Shown one piece after another: positions 43,779 to 52,842 of a stretch of DNA of 64,000 nucleotides. The notes below the pieces were generated by a model that saw only the letters and a list, made by a program, of their open reading frames with translations, did no database searches and had not been told where the DNA came from. Each line of letters opens with the position of its first letter. Position 1 is the first letter of the stretch. Both the position numbers and the translations under genes were made by a program. The DNA is from JALORV01 sp963712485. GTDB lineage: Bacteria; Pseudomonadota; Gammaproteobacteria; Burkholderiales; Burkholderiaceae_F. The stretch spans positions 1 through 64,000 of the forward strand of contig CAVQID010000056.1 in assembly GCA_963712485.1 (NCBI GenBank), in the 5' to 3' direction.

Positions 43779-45578
43779 ATGAACACCGCGGCGACGGGCG
43801 CGCGCGCCCGCATTCACTGGATCAGCGGTCCGGTTCTGCGTGCTCGAGCCGAGGGTCCGTTCCTGCTGCGCGAGGCGATACGCGTCGGACCGGCCGGACT
43901 GCTCGGCGAGGTCATCCGCCTGAACGAGGACGAGATCGTCGCGCAGGTCTATGAGGACACCACCGGACTTCGACCGGGCGTTGAAGTCTTCGGCACTGGC
44001 GCGCTGCTCGGGATCGACGTCGGGCCGGGCCTGCTCGGCAACATCTTCGACGGCCTGCTGCGTCCGCTGACGCCGCCTGTGCCAACGCTCTATGGCTTCG
44101 AACCCGCGGTCGGCCCTGGATCGGTATTGGAGCCGGGGGCGTTGTTTGCAAGATTGTCGGTTCCGCACGGTCGCGCACAGCGCGCGATGGTCCCGCCGGA
44201 TGTCGGCGGCACCGTGGTCTGGATCGCACCGGCCGGCGAATACACGGACGACGCACCGGTGCTGCGCATTCGTCCGGACGGTGGAATCGAGCGCGCCGTT
44301 TCGCTACGTCACTTCTGGCCGGTACGCACGCCCCGGCCGGTGCGCGGAAGACTGGCGGCCGACGAGCCGCTGGTGACCGGGCAGCGCATTCTCGATTCGC
44401 TGTTCCCGGTCGCGCTGGGCGGCAAGGGCGCGATCCCCGGGGGCTTCGGAACCGGCAAGACCATCCTGCTCGAGGCACTGGCGAAGGGCTGCAGCGCCGA
44501 TGTCATCGTCTACCTCGGCTGCGGTGAGCGCGGCAATGAAATGGCGAGCGTGCTCGAGGAGTTTCCGCAACTCGAGGATCCGCGCACGGGCCGGTCGCTG
44601 ATGGAACGGACCGTCATCATCGCCAACACCTCCAACATGCCGGTGGCGGCGCGCGAGGCGAGCATCTATTCCGCCGTGACCGTCGCCGAGTTCTTCCGCG
44701 ATCAGGGACTGCACGTGGCATTGATGGCGGACTCGACGTCGCGCTGGGCCGAGGCGCTGCGCGAGGTCTCCGGCCGCTTCGGCGAGTTGCCCGGCGAGGG
44801 CGGCTATCCGACCTACCTGTCGAGCCGGCTCGCGGACTTCTACGAGCGTGCCGCCAAGGTCACCACGCTGGGCGGCGATATCGGCTCGGTCACGCTGCTG
44901 GGATCGATCAGTCCACCCTCGGGCGACTTCTCGGAACCGGTGACCAGCCACACCAAGCGCTACGTGCGCAGCTTCTGGGCGCTGGACGCCAAGCGCGCGC
45001 AGGCGCGCTTTTATCCCGCCGTCAATCCACTGCAGTCGTACTCCGAGGATGCGCTCAATGTCGCCGACTGGTGGCTGGAGCGTTATTCGTCGGTGCCGAC
45101 GGCGCGGGCACGCGCCGCCTCCGGCGAGAACGAATGGCTCGAACTGCGGCGCCGCTTCCTGACGCTGCTCGACGAACAGGCGCGGCTCGAGCGCATGGCG
45201 CGCATCATCGGCAAGGATGCGTTGCCCGCGCGCCAGCGTCTGACGCTGATGTGCGCCGAGTTGATCAACGAGGCCTTCCTGCGGCAGTCGGCCTTTTCGC
45301 CCATCGACCGCTACTGCGGACCCGACCGCCAGGCCTGCATGATGCGGTTGCTCGTGCACTTCATCGAGCTCGCCGAGTCGGCCGCCGCCGTCGGCGTGAC
45401 CCCCGAGCAGATCGCGGCGCTCGACGTGATCCGGCCGCTGACGCGGATGGGCGAGGACATCGGCGAGGACGAGCTCGGCCGGCTGGCCGCACTCGAGCAG
45501 CGCGTCGACCAGGCGTTTGAATCGCTGGTCGTCAGCGCCGCCCCGGCACCGGCCGCCGGAGAAGTGCATGCAGCCTAG
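43779..45578 (+). CDS. ntpA: V/A-type ATPase catalytic subunit A
   Basis: A 599-residue catalytic subunit. The P-loop is GGFGTGKT (about residues 223-230). The conserved GERGNEMASVLEEFPQL and LMADSTSRWAEALREVSGR blocks follow. The bulge domain specific to V/A-type A subunits lies at about 110-200 (TPRPVRGRLAADEPL at its end). GGGAGGACA precedes the ATG. It ends 11 bp inside the next gene. Confidence 0.97.
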   Translation: MNTAATGARARIHWISGPVLRARAEGPFLLREAIRVGPAGLLGEVIRLNEDEIVAQVYEDTTGLRPGVEVFGTGALLGIDVGPGLLGNIFDGLLRPLTPPVPTLYGFEPAVGPGSVLEPGALFARLSVPHGRAQRAMVPPDVGGTVVWIAPAGEYTDDAPVLRIRPDGGIERAVSLRHFWPVRTPRPVRGRLAADEPLVTGQRILDSLFPVALGGKGAIPGGFGTGKTILLEALAKGCSADVIVYLGCGERGNEMASVLEEFPQLEDPRTGRSLMERTVIIANTSNMPVAAREASIYSAVTVAEFFRDQGLHVALMADSTSRWAEALREVSGRFGELPGEGGYPTYLSSRLADFYERAAKVTTLGGDIGSVTLLGSISPPSGDFSEPVTSHTKRYVRSFWALDAKRAQARFYPAVNPLQSYSEDALNVADWWLERYSSVPTARARAASGENEWLELRRRFLTLLDEQARLERMARIIGKDALPARQRLTLMCAELINEAFLRQSAFSPIDRYCGPDRQACMMRLLVHFIELAESAAAVGVTPEQIAALDVIRPLTRMGEDIGEDELGRLAALEQRVDQAFESLVVSAAPAPAAGEVHAA

Positions 45579-46977
45579 GATCACCGTGCACGACGCCGCC
45601 ATGCGGCTCGAGGGCCCGCTGCTCTTCATGCGGCGCACGCTCGACGTCGGCCTCAACGAGGCGGTCATCGTCACCGGCCGCAGCGGCGAACCGCGCCTCG
45701 GGCGCGTCGCCGCGCTCGACGAGGAACTCGTGACCATCGAGATGCTCGAGCCGACGGCGGGGCTCGGGCTGGCAGACACCGTCGTGCGCTTCCTGGGCGA
45801 GCCGATCGATTTCGGCGTCGGTCCCGCTGTGCTCGGTCGCGTCTTCAACGGTGTCGGCCAGGTCATCGACGGCGGGCCGCCGTTGGCCGTCAGTCAGCGG
45901 CTGCGTATCGATGGCGTGCCGCTGAACCCGGTGTCGCGCTCGACGCCACGGGCGTTCATCGAAACCGGCGTCACCGCGGTCGACCTGATGAACAGCCTGG
46001 TGCGCGGACAGAAGTTGCCAATCTTCTCGGGCGGCGGACTGCCGCACGACCGCATCGCGGTCGAGATCGCCGGCAATGCGCGGCTGCGTGGTGAGGAGGC
46101 CGGCGACTTCGCGATCGTCTTCGCCGGCATCGGGGTGCCGTACACGACGGCGGAGTACTTCCGACGCTCGCTCGAACAATCGGGCGCGCTCGAGCGCTCG
46201 GCGCTGTTCCTAAATCTCGCCAGCGATTCGTCGACACAGCGGCTGCTGACGCCGCGCTTCGCGCTGACGGCCGCGGAGTACCTCGCGTTCGAACTGGGCA
46301 AGCACGTGCTCGTCATCATTACCGACCTCACCAATTACTGCGAGGCGCTGCGCGAGGTGGCCGGGGCCAAGGGCGAGGTCCCGGGGCGCAAGGGCTATCC
46401 CGGCTATATGTACTCGGACCTGGCAACGCTCTACGAGCGCGCCGGTTGCGTGCACGGAGCCAAGGGTACGCTGACGCAGTTGCCAATCCTGACGATGCCG
46501 TCGGACGACATCGGCCACCCGATCCCGGACCTGTCCGGCTACATCACCGAAGGTCAGATCGTGCTGTCGCGCGAACTCGATCGCGCCGGGGTCTACCCGC
46601 CGGTCAACGTGCTGCCGAGCCTGTCGCGGCTGATGAAGGACGGCACCGGCAAGGGCTACACGCATACGGACCACCCGGCGCTCGCCAGCCAACTGTACGC
46701 AGCGTATGCGCGCGCCACGCAGGCGCGACTGCTCGCCAGTGTCGTCGGCGAGGACGGCCTGTCGGATACCGACCGCCGTTACCTCACCTTCGGCACGGCG
46801 TTCGAGCGAACGCTGGTCAGTCAGTCGCGGGCACGCACGCTGGAAGACAGCATGGCGGCAGGCTGGACACTGTTGCGGGCGCTGCCGGTGGCGGAACTCT
46901 CGCGCCTGTCTGATGCACAGATTGCCGAGCATCTTCCGGCCGGCAGCCGGACCACCGAGGCGGCCGCAGTGTCATGA
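45568..46977 (+). CDS. ntpB: V/A-type ATPase regulatory subunit B
   Basis: A 469-residue non-catalytic B subunit. As in the family, the P-loop is degenerate (FSGGGLPHDR instead of GxxxxGKT). The SDDIGHPIPDLSGYITEGQI block and the AREVAGAKGEVPGRKGYPGYMYSDLATLYERAG-type region (here beginning EALREVAGAKGEVPG) are intact. It alternates with A in the hexameric head. The start overlaps the A gene by 11 bp. Confidence 0.97.
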   Translation: MQPRITVHDAAMRLEGPLLFMRRTLDVGLNEAVIVTGRSGEPRLGRVAALDEELVTIEMLEPTAGLGLADTVVRFLGEPIDFGVGPAVLGRVFNGVGQVIDGGPPLAVSQRLRIDGVPLNPVSRSTPRAFIETGVTAVDLMNSLVRGQKLPIFSGGGLPHDRIAVEIAGNARLRGEEAGDFAIVFAGIGVPYTTAEYFRRSLEQSGALERSALFLNLASDSSTQRLLTPRFALTAAEYLAFELGKHVLVIITDLTNYCEALREVAGAKGEVPGRKGYPGYMYSDLATLYERAGCVHGAKGTLTQLPILTMPSDDIGHPIPDLSGYITEGQIVLSRELDRAGVYPPVNVLPSLSRLMKDGTGKGYTHTDHPALASQLYAAYARATQARLLASVVGEDGLSDTDRRYLTFGTAFERTLVSQSRARTLEDSMAAGWTLLRALPVAELSRLSDAQIAEHLPAGSRTTEAAAVS

Positions 46978-47567
46978 GCGATCTCACCCCGACACGCAGC
47001 CTGCTGATCGTGCTCGCCGATGAGCGTCGCACGATGCGCGAGGGCTATGCCTTCCTCGACGAGAAATGCCTGCTGCTCGCCGGCGAGATGCTGCGCCAGG
47101 TGCGCCTGCACCAGAAGATGACGCTCGAACTCGACGCCCGCACGGGTGCCGCGCGGCGCGCCCTTGCCGCCGCGATCGGCCGGCACGGCGTGCACGGTCT
47201 GCAGGTCTATCCCGCCGCCGAGTCGCATCTGCATCTCAGGGTCGAACCCTTGCCGCTGCTCGGCGTGACGACGTTGCGCGCCACTGTCGTCGGTGAACCC
47301 GGCGAAGCCCCGTCTGCGGCCAACCCGTCGCCGGAGGCCGAGGCCTGCCGCGCCGCTTACCGGCGCGTCACGGAACAGCTTGCGGCAATGGCCGCGGTGT
47401 CGACGACGCTGGCGCGGCTGTACGCCGAATACCGGCGCACCGTACGTCGCGTTCGCGCGCTGCAGGACGTGCTGCTGCCCGAACTGGACGCCGACATCGC
47501 CGATATCGACACTCGGCTCGAGGACATGGAACGCGAGGACGCGATCTCGATGCGCTTCCGGCACTGA
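46974..47567 (+). CDS. ntpD: V/A-type ATPase subunit D
   Basis: A 197-residue central-shaft subunit. The N-terminal (LTPTRSLLIVLADERRTMREGYAFL) and C-terminal (YRRTVRRVRALQDVLLPEL) coiled-coil helices are typical. It rotates within the A/B head and binds F and C. It closes the operon, coupled to B by an ATGA overlap. Confidence 0.94.
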   Translation: MSDLTPTRSLLIVLADERRTMREGYAFLDEKCLLLAGEMLRQVRLHQKMTLELDARTGAARRALAAAIGRHGVHGLQVYPAAESHLHLRVEPLPLLGVTTLRATVVGEPGEAPSAANPSPEAEACRAAYRRVTEQLAAMAAVSTTLARLYAEYRRTVRRVRALQDVLLPELDADIADIDTRLEDMEREDAISMRFRH

Positions 47568-47663
47568 GCCCGGACGTTCGACCCACGTGAACCCAGGCGC
47601 CGACCGCTCGTCGATCTTGGGCATCGAATCCAGCGCTCCTGGCAACGGGTCGACTGCTAGATG

Positions 47664-47678
47664 CGGTGGATTCCACCG
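47664..47678. promoter_or_regulatory. Perfect palindrome upstream of the parA-like gene
   Basis: CGGTGGA and TCCACCG surround a single T. It lies 97 bp after subunit D and 70 bp before the ParA-like gene. No T-tract follows, so an operator is likelier than a terminator. It falls in the 180-bp gap between the two genes, which otherwise shows nothing. Confidence 0.3.
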
Positions 47679-47747
47679 GCTTCTCTGCGCTGTAGCTCGG
47701 TTCGCCTTGTGCTTGAATGCCCAGAGCAGCCCGAGAAAGTACCTGAC

Positions 47748-48626
47748 ATGCCGGTTCTGGCCGTCATCAATCGCAAGGGAGGAAGCGGCAAGAGCACGCT
47801 GGCCACGCATCTGGCCGCCTTCTGTGCCCACAGCGGCGCCGCCGTGGTACTGGGCGACGCCGACCGTCAGCAGTCGACCCAGACCTGGCTGCGCCAGCGT
47901 CGGGCCCAGCCGTTGGGCCGGGGCCACGAGATCGTCGGCTGGAATGTCGACCCGAGGTCGTTTGCGCGCCCGCCCGCAGGAATTGAACAGGTCGTGCTCG
48001 ACACACCGGGCGGACTGCGCGGCCTCGAGCTTGCCAAGGTCGTGATGTATGCCGACGCGATCCTGATGCCGGTCTGTAATTCGATTTTCGACCGCGAGTC
48101 GGCCGCCGACTGCCTGGTCGAGTTGCGCGCCCTGCCGCGCATCGCGACGGGTCGCTGCAAGGTGGCCGCCATCGGCATGCGCCTGGACGCCCGCACCCGT
48201 GGCGCAGACGCGCTGCAAGCCTGGGCCGCCAGTCAGCAGTTGCCCTTCATCGCGGTGCTGCGCGAATCCCAGACCTACGTTCGCTGTATCGAGAAGGGAC
48301 TCACACTCTTCGACCTTCCCGCAGCGCAGGTACGGGACGATCTCGCGCAATGGGACCCGATCCTGCAGTGGTTGCAGCCGATCCTGCAGCCCCCACGCAG
48401 CGCCGATGAGCCGCATCGAGCAGCGCCGGCGGGCGCAACTCCACGGTCGAGTTCGGTACTCGCGCATGCACGCACGCCACAATTGCGTGTGCCGGAGACC
48501 CTGCCTCGTCGCGACACGGCACGCCCCGTCGCCAACGCACCGCGACCCAGTTCGGCGACGCCGTCGCCGATGAGCCGGCTGCTCGACGCCCTGCCCATCC
48601 CGCGCTTCCTGCAGCGCTCCCCTTAG
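47748..48626 (+). CDS. ParA/MinD-family P-loop ATPase, orphan
   Basis: A 292-residue protein. The deviant Walker A motif NRKGGSGKSTLATHLA (residues 8-23) and VVLDTPGGLRGLE (Walker B region) mark a ParA/MinD ATPase. No ParB follows, so it probably positions some cargo other than a plasmid. The last 80 residues are Pro-, Ser- and Arg-rich with no fold evident, an unusual tail that could bind its cargo. ATG 47748 is preferred because it places the first strand at the N-terminus. Confidence 0.85.
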   Translation: MPVLAVINRKGGSGKSTLATHLAAFCAHSGAAVVLGDADRQQSTQTWLRQRRAQPLGRGHEIVGWNVDPRSFARPPAGIEQVVLDTPGGLRGLELAKVVMYADAILMPVCNSIFDRESAADCLVELRALPRIATGRCKVAAIGMRLDARTRGADALQAWAASQQLPFIAVLRESQTYVRCIEKGLTLFDLPAAQVRDDLAQWDPILQWLQPILQPPRSADEPHRAAPAGATPRSSSVLAHARTPQLRVPETLPRRDTARPVANAPRPSSATPSPMSRLLDALPIPRFLQRSP

Positions 48627-48755
48627 CGGTTCAAACGCACGCCGGCATCCACCAGTGCGCGTGGCGCCCGCGACGCCGGGTCCTTCCGGATCGGGCGAAG
48701 CGACATTCCCCGCCCTCGGGCAATATCTCCGCCGGATCCAATTGCGGTCGACCTG

Positions 48756-49236
48756 ATGCGCGACATTCGCCGTGAGGCCCTCGTCCCCTATACCGCGGTG
48801 CAGATGTTCGACCTGATCGAGCGGGTCGAGGACTATCCGCAGTTCCTGCCGTGGTGCCTCGGCGCCCAGCTGCTTTCGCGTACCGAAGACAGTGGTGAGC
48901 GCCACCGTCGAAGTCGGAGTCCGCGAGCTGCACGTGCGGGTGACGACGCGCAACGACAAACGCGCGCCAGAACATATGGACATCCGTATGGACGGCGGGT
49001 CGTTCCGTCACTTCCACGGCGAATGGGAACTGCGGCCGCTGGGCGACAGCGGCTGTCACGTCATGTTCCGACTGCGATACGAACTGGCGCTGCGGGCCGA
49101 GGCACTGGCCGGCCGGCTGATCGATCACGCGGCCGACCGCATGGTGGACGCGTTCGTGCAGCGCGCCGAACAGTTGTTCGGCGCAGGCACGGCACCTGCC
49201 GGTCCCATGCTTGAGGGTCAACCGGGGAAAACCTGA
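48756..49236 (+). CDS. RatA/Coq10-like START-domain protein (interrupted by a single-base frameshift)
   Basis: A type II toxin RatA / ubiquinone-binding Coq10-family protein of about 159 residues after correction. MRDIRREALVPYTAVQMFDLI and RVEDYPQFLPWCLGAQLL are the classical N-terminal half. The frame then slips by +1 near 48890-48895 (GACAGTGGTGAGC) and continues with VVSATVEVGVRELHV. The C-terminal helix is RLIDHAADRMVDAFVQRAEQLFG. In many proteobacteria this gene lies next to rnfH and smpB; here it does not. The likely role is binding ubiquinone intermediates or modulating ribosome assembly. Confidence 0.88.
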
Positions 49237-49343
49237 TGCGTTAGACTCTTGCGCCGGTCAAAAAACGCCGGTGCGAAATCGGTAATTTCGGCTGGTTTTT
49301 CATGACGCCGCCACGCGGTGGCTCTTTCCGGGAAAGGGTGGAG

Positions 49344-49625
49344 ATGAAATCGTTGATCGTTGCTGTCATCGCGACGGCTGGCATCACGTTCGCGGGTGCC
49401 GCAAGTGCACAGGCCGACCTGGCACAGAAGAACTGTGGCAACTGCCACGCGGTAGACACCAAGAAGATGGGGCCGGCGTTCAAGGACATTGCCAAGAAGT
49501 ACAAGGGCAACGCCACCGCCGAGGCAGACATCGTCACCAAGCTGAAGACCGGCAAGGGCCACCCGGCCATCAAGGCCTCCGATGCGGACCTGACCGGCAT
49601 CGTGAAGTGGGTCCTGTCGCAGTAA
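49344..49625 (+). CDS. Monoheme c-type cytochrome 1
   Basis: A 93-residue periplasmic protein. A signal peptide is cleaved after ASA. One heme site is CGNCH (Cys31, Cys34, His35). The KMGPAFKDIAKKYKG stretch matches small c5/c551-type cytochromes. The usual distal VPMP (Met ligand) segment is replaced by a short KGHPAIKASDADL. A GGGTGGAG precedes the ATG. The next gene is a close paralogue. Confidence 0.92.
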   Translation: MKSLIVAVIATAGITFAGAASAQADLAQKNCGNCHAVDTKKMGPAFKDIAKKYKGNATAEADIVTKLKTGKGHPAIKASDADLTGIVKWVLSQ

Positions 49626-49704
49626 GGTCCTGAGCCGCCGCGGCTTCACCGGCCGCGGCGTGCAGTTACCCGATCTTGCAACCACAACTCTGACTGGGGG
49701 AAGA

Positions 49705-49989
49705 ATGAAGTCGAAGTTCGCCATTGCTTTTGCCGCCGCCGCGCTGCTCGCCACGGGCGTGGCCCAGGCCAGCCCGGAACTCGCCGACAAGGCCGGCTGC
49801 AACAAGTGCCACGCGATGGACACCAAGAAAATGGGTCCGTCGTACAAGGACATCGCCAAGAAGTTCAAGGGCAATGCGGCGGCTGAGGCCGACATCGTCA
49901 AGAAGCTTTCGACCGGCACCGGCCATCCGAAGTCGACCGCATCGTCAGCCGACCTGACAGCAATCACCAAGTGGGTGCTGGCCCAGTAA
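49705..49989 (+). CDS. Monoheme c-type cytochrome 2
   Basis: A 94-residue paralogue of the upstream cytochrome: signal peptide, heme site CNKCH (Cys32, Cys35, His36) and the same DTKKMGPSYKDIAKKFKGNA block. Again the expected distal Met region is short (TGHPKSTASSADL). GGGGGAAGA lies before the ATG. The two copies are 79 bp apart and end at a strong terminator. Confidence 0.92.
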   Translation: MKSKFAIAFAAAALLATGVAQASPELADKAGCNKCHAMDTKKMGPSYKDIAKKFKGNAAAEADIVKKLSTGTGHPKSTASSADLTAITKWVLAQ

Positions 49990-50004
49990 TTCGGCCGTCC
50001 CATG

Positions 50005-50031
50005 AAAAAGCCGGCTCGCGCCGGCTTTTTT
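50005..50031. terminator. Intrinsic terminator after the cytochrome pair
   Basis: AAAAAGCCGGC and GCCGGCTTTTTT form a long stem around TCGC. With an A-tract on one side and a T-tract on the other it can stop transcription from both directions: the cytochrome pair and the convergent diheme gene. Confidence 0.9.
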
Positions 50032-50070
50032 GTTGCCCGTTAGCGGGAGCCGAGGCCCCCGCACCGGATC

Positions 50071-50643
50071 TTATTGTTGCGTAATGCCAGGGCGAAGACT
50101 TGCTCGTGCGGTCGGAGACCCGCGCTCGGCAGAAACCGGGGCTGACTTGACCACACTGTCGGCCAGACCGGCAGGCTGGGTGTGGCACGCCCCGCAGACC
50201 GTCTCCCAGTCTTCGCTGTTCGTATAGACCTCCCAGAGCTTCGTGTACGCGTTCCACTGTTTGTCCAGGAACTGGTGCCCGCCCGTCGCCGGTATTCGCA
50301 CCAGGTAGCGCTGCTTCCAGCGGGTGCCTACCACGAGGACTACAGCGTCGAGACCGTAGGGGCTGCCGTCGATGTTGCCTTTTGCCGGGCCGGCATTGCC
50401 CTTCGCATCCCGAAGCCAGTTCGCCAGCGCACTCGGATGCAACCCGTCACGCGCGGACCGAACCATCTTGTTGTGATAGCTCTCCTTCCACGTCTTGGAC
50501 TCGTTGACATGGCAGCCGCGGCACTTCTCGCTGGCTGCGGCACGATCTCCAGTAGCGGCAGAAGCTGCCGCCGGGAAGCCCATCATCCAGAACGCCGCGA
50601 CCACCGCCACGGTGGTGACGGCATAGCGAACCCACCGCATCAT
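50071..50643 (-). CDS. Diheme c-type cytochrome
   Basis: A 190-residue exported protein (signal peptide to about residue 29). Heme sites are CRGCH (Cys41, Cys44) and CGACH (Cys150, Cys153). The middle part (ESYHNKMVRSA, VVLVVGTRWKQRYLV, LDKQWNAYTKLWEVY) resembles the N-terminus of multiheme cytochromes that carry more hemes. The last 35 residues after the second heme are low in structure. The protein may therefore be a shortened multiheme cytochrome. The start is ATG 50643 or the better-spaced ATG 50640 after GGAG. Confidence 0.8.
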   Translation of the reverse strand: MMRWVRYAVTTVAVVAAFWMMGFPAAASAATGDRAAASEKCRGCHVNESKTWKESYHNKMVRSARDGLHPSALANWLRDAKGNAGPAKGNIDGSPYGLDAVVLVVGTRWKQRYLVRIPATGGHQFLDKQWNAYTKLWEVYTNSEDWETVCGACHTQPAGLADSVVKSAPVSAERGSPTARASLRPGITQQ

Positions 50644-50829
50644 TGCTCCTGCTTATCCCCAGCCTTACGGGTGCCGACTATGCCGGCGGTCAACGAAATG
50701 CGTTTGCGCTGGAGCAACCGCCCGGCTACCCGCCAGCGCGGCGAACGAGGGCCTTGATGCGCATCACGTGGCATCGTCGGCGGACCGCCTCGTGCGATAG
50801 TCCCCATCGTCAATGCACACTCTCAGACC

Positions 50830-52054
50830 ATGATCCCTGACCCGAACTGGCCCCGATCCTTGGGCACACCCTGCTCGCCCGCGGCCACCCGCGTGCTGCT
50901 GCTCGGCGCCGGTGAGCTCGGCAAGGAAGTGCTGATCGGCTTGCAACGATTCGGCGTTGAAACGATTGCCGTCGACCGTTATGCCGGTGCGCCCGGGCAT
51001 CAGGTGGCTCATCGGGCCCATGTCATCGATATGTCGGACGCCAGCGCGCTGCGCAAACTGATCGAAACCGAGCGGCCGCACATCATCGTTCCCGAGATCG
51101 AGGCCATCGCGACCGATGCGCTGGCGCAGATCGAGCGCGACGGGCTCGCGCGCGTCGTGCCGACGGCGCGGGCGGTGCAGCTGACGATGAACCGCGAAGG
51201 TATCCGTCGATTGGCTGCCGAAACACTGGGGCTGCCGACGTCGAACTACCGCTTCGCCAGCACGTTCGAAGAGATGGCCACGGCGGCCCGCGACCTGGGC
51301 TTCCCCTGCATCGTCAAGCCGGTGATGTCCTCGTCCGGCAAAGGCCAGAGCCGCATCGATGCCGACGACGGCCTGGAGCTCGGCGTGGCGTTATGCCAAC
51401 GCGGGCGGTCGCGTCGCACTCGGCCGCGTCATCATCGAGGGCTTCATCGACTTCGATTACGAGATCACGTTGCTGACCGTGCGTGCACTGGCGGCCGACG
51501 GCAGCATCACGACGTCGTTCTGCGAGCCGATCGGCCATCTCCAGGTGGCCGGCGACTACGTCGAGAGCTGGCAGCCGCACCCGATGAGCGCGGTCGCCGC
51601 TGCGACCGCGCGCGAGTATGCGCGCCGTGTCACCGATGACCTCGGCGGCACCGGCATCTTCGGCGTCGAGCTTTTCGTCAAGGACGATCGCGTCTGGTTC
51701 TCGGAAGTGAGCCCGCGTCCGCACGACACCGGCATGGTGACGATGGTCACGCAGTGGCAGAACGAATTCGAGCTGCATGCGCGCGCGGTGCTGGGCCTGC
51801 CGGTTGACGCGACGCTGCGCAATCCCGGCGCGAGCGCGGTCATCTACGGCGGACACGAGACCGGCCCGTTGATCTTCGACGGCGTCAGCGAGGCCCTGGC
51901 GCTGCCCGGCGTGGACCTGCGGCTTTTCGGCAAACCGCAGTCGTTCGTGAAACGCCGGATGGGGGTTGCGCTGGCGCGGGGCACCGACATCGAGCAGGCA
52001 CGCGCGACCGCCAGGGCGGCTGCCGCGCGTGTCCGGCCACGCCCTGCGGGGTGA
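50830..52054 (+). CDS. purT: Formate-dependent GAR transformylase PurT (interrupted by a single-base frameshift)
   Basis: PurT makes formyl-GAR from GAR, formate and ATP in purine synthesis. The ATP-grasp protein begins with VLLLGAGELGKEVLIGLQRFG. Its formate/ATP region MSSSGKGQS is intact. The frame breaks by +1 near 51378-51386 (GAGCTCGGCG) and resumes with AWRYANAGGRVALGRVIIEG. FDYEITLLTVRA and EVSPRPHDTGMVTM follow in the C-terminal half. Corrected length is 407 residues, normal for the family. An insertion error is likely. ATG 50830 gives the first strand within 25 residues. Confidence 0.93.
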
Positions 52055-52180
52055 GAGCGGGTCAATCGCCGCCGGAGTCGGCGAATCGGCTGCTTTTCCG
52101 TGCAGCGGCCGGTGGTGCAGCGCGGTCTACAATCGAAACATTCGGCAGGCCGCGCCCCATCAGTCGCCAAGAAGATCCGC

Positions 52181-52834
52181 ATGAAAATCCTCGTCGTTGA
52201 CGACCACTCCCTGATTACGGATGCGCTGTCCGTGCTGTTCCTCGACCTCGATCCCGAGGCCGAGGTCATCACGACGCGCACCGCCGAGTCAGCCCTGCAG
52301 TTGCAGCAGCAGCATCCGGACCTCGACCTCGTGGTTCTCGACCTCGGGTTGCCGGGCGTATCCGGAACTTCGCTGCTGGAAGCCATGGTGGCGCAGGCCC
52401 CGGAGATGAAGATCCTCGTGCTCTCCGGCCAGCAGGACCAGCGCAACGTGATGCGCGTGCTGCAGCTGGGCGCCGCCGGCTTCGTGCCGAAGTCGATGGC
52501 GTCGGAAACGCTGCTGTCGGCGGTGAAGTTCGTGCTGTCGGGCGGGGTCTATATCCCTGCGGACCTGCTCGAGGAAGTCAACCGTTCCGGCATGTTCGCC
52601 GCGCCCGATCGGCAGCGTGACGCCGCACCCAGCCGGGTCGAGCTCACCGAACGGCAGGAACAGGTGCTGCAACTACTGGCACGCGGCGCACCGATCAAGA
52701 TCATCTGTCGTGAACTGGGCCTGTCGGAAGGCACGGTCAAGACCCACGTCACCGCGATCTACCGCGCGTTCAACGCGTCGAACCGTACCGAAGCCCTCCT
52801 GGCCGCGCGCCGGCACGGCTACGACATCGGCTGA
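52181..52834 (+). CDS. NarL/LuxR-family response regulator
   Basis: A 217-residue regulator. The receiver has the acidic pair VVDDH (Asp7, Asp8), phospho-acceptor Asp54 (VVLDLGLPG) and Lys in GFVPKSM. The LuxR-type HTH (LTERQEQVLQLLARG and LGLSEGTVKTHVTAIYRAF) covers residues 150-205. The ATG at 52181 is preceded by AAGAAG. It converges on a hybrid kinase gene with only 8 bp between, so that kinase may be its partner. Confidence 0.92.
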   Translation: MKILVVDDHSLITDALSVLFLDLDPEAEVITTRTAESALQLQQQHPDLDLVVLDLGLPGVSGTSLLEAMVAQAPEMKILVLSGQQDQRNVMRVLQLGAAGFVPKSMASETLLSAVKFVLSGGVYIPADLLEEVNRSGMFAAPDRQRDAAPSRVELTERQEQVLQLLARGAPIKIICRELGLSEGTVKTHVTAIYRAFNASNRTEALLAARRHGYDIG

Positions 52835-52842
52835 TCGCGACG

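Noticed and set aside
49275..49291. Terminator-like CGAAAT/ATTTCG hairpin before the first cytochrome
   Set aside because: The stem is six pairs, AT-rich, and the T-run is five bases away; too weak to call.
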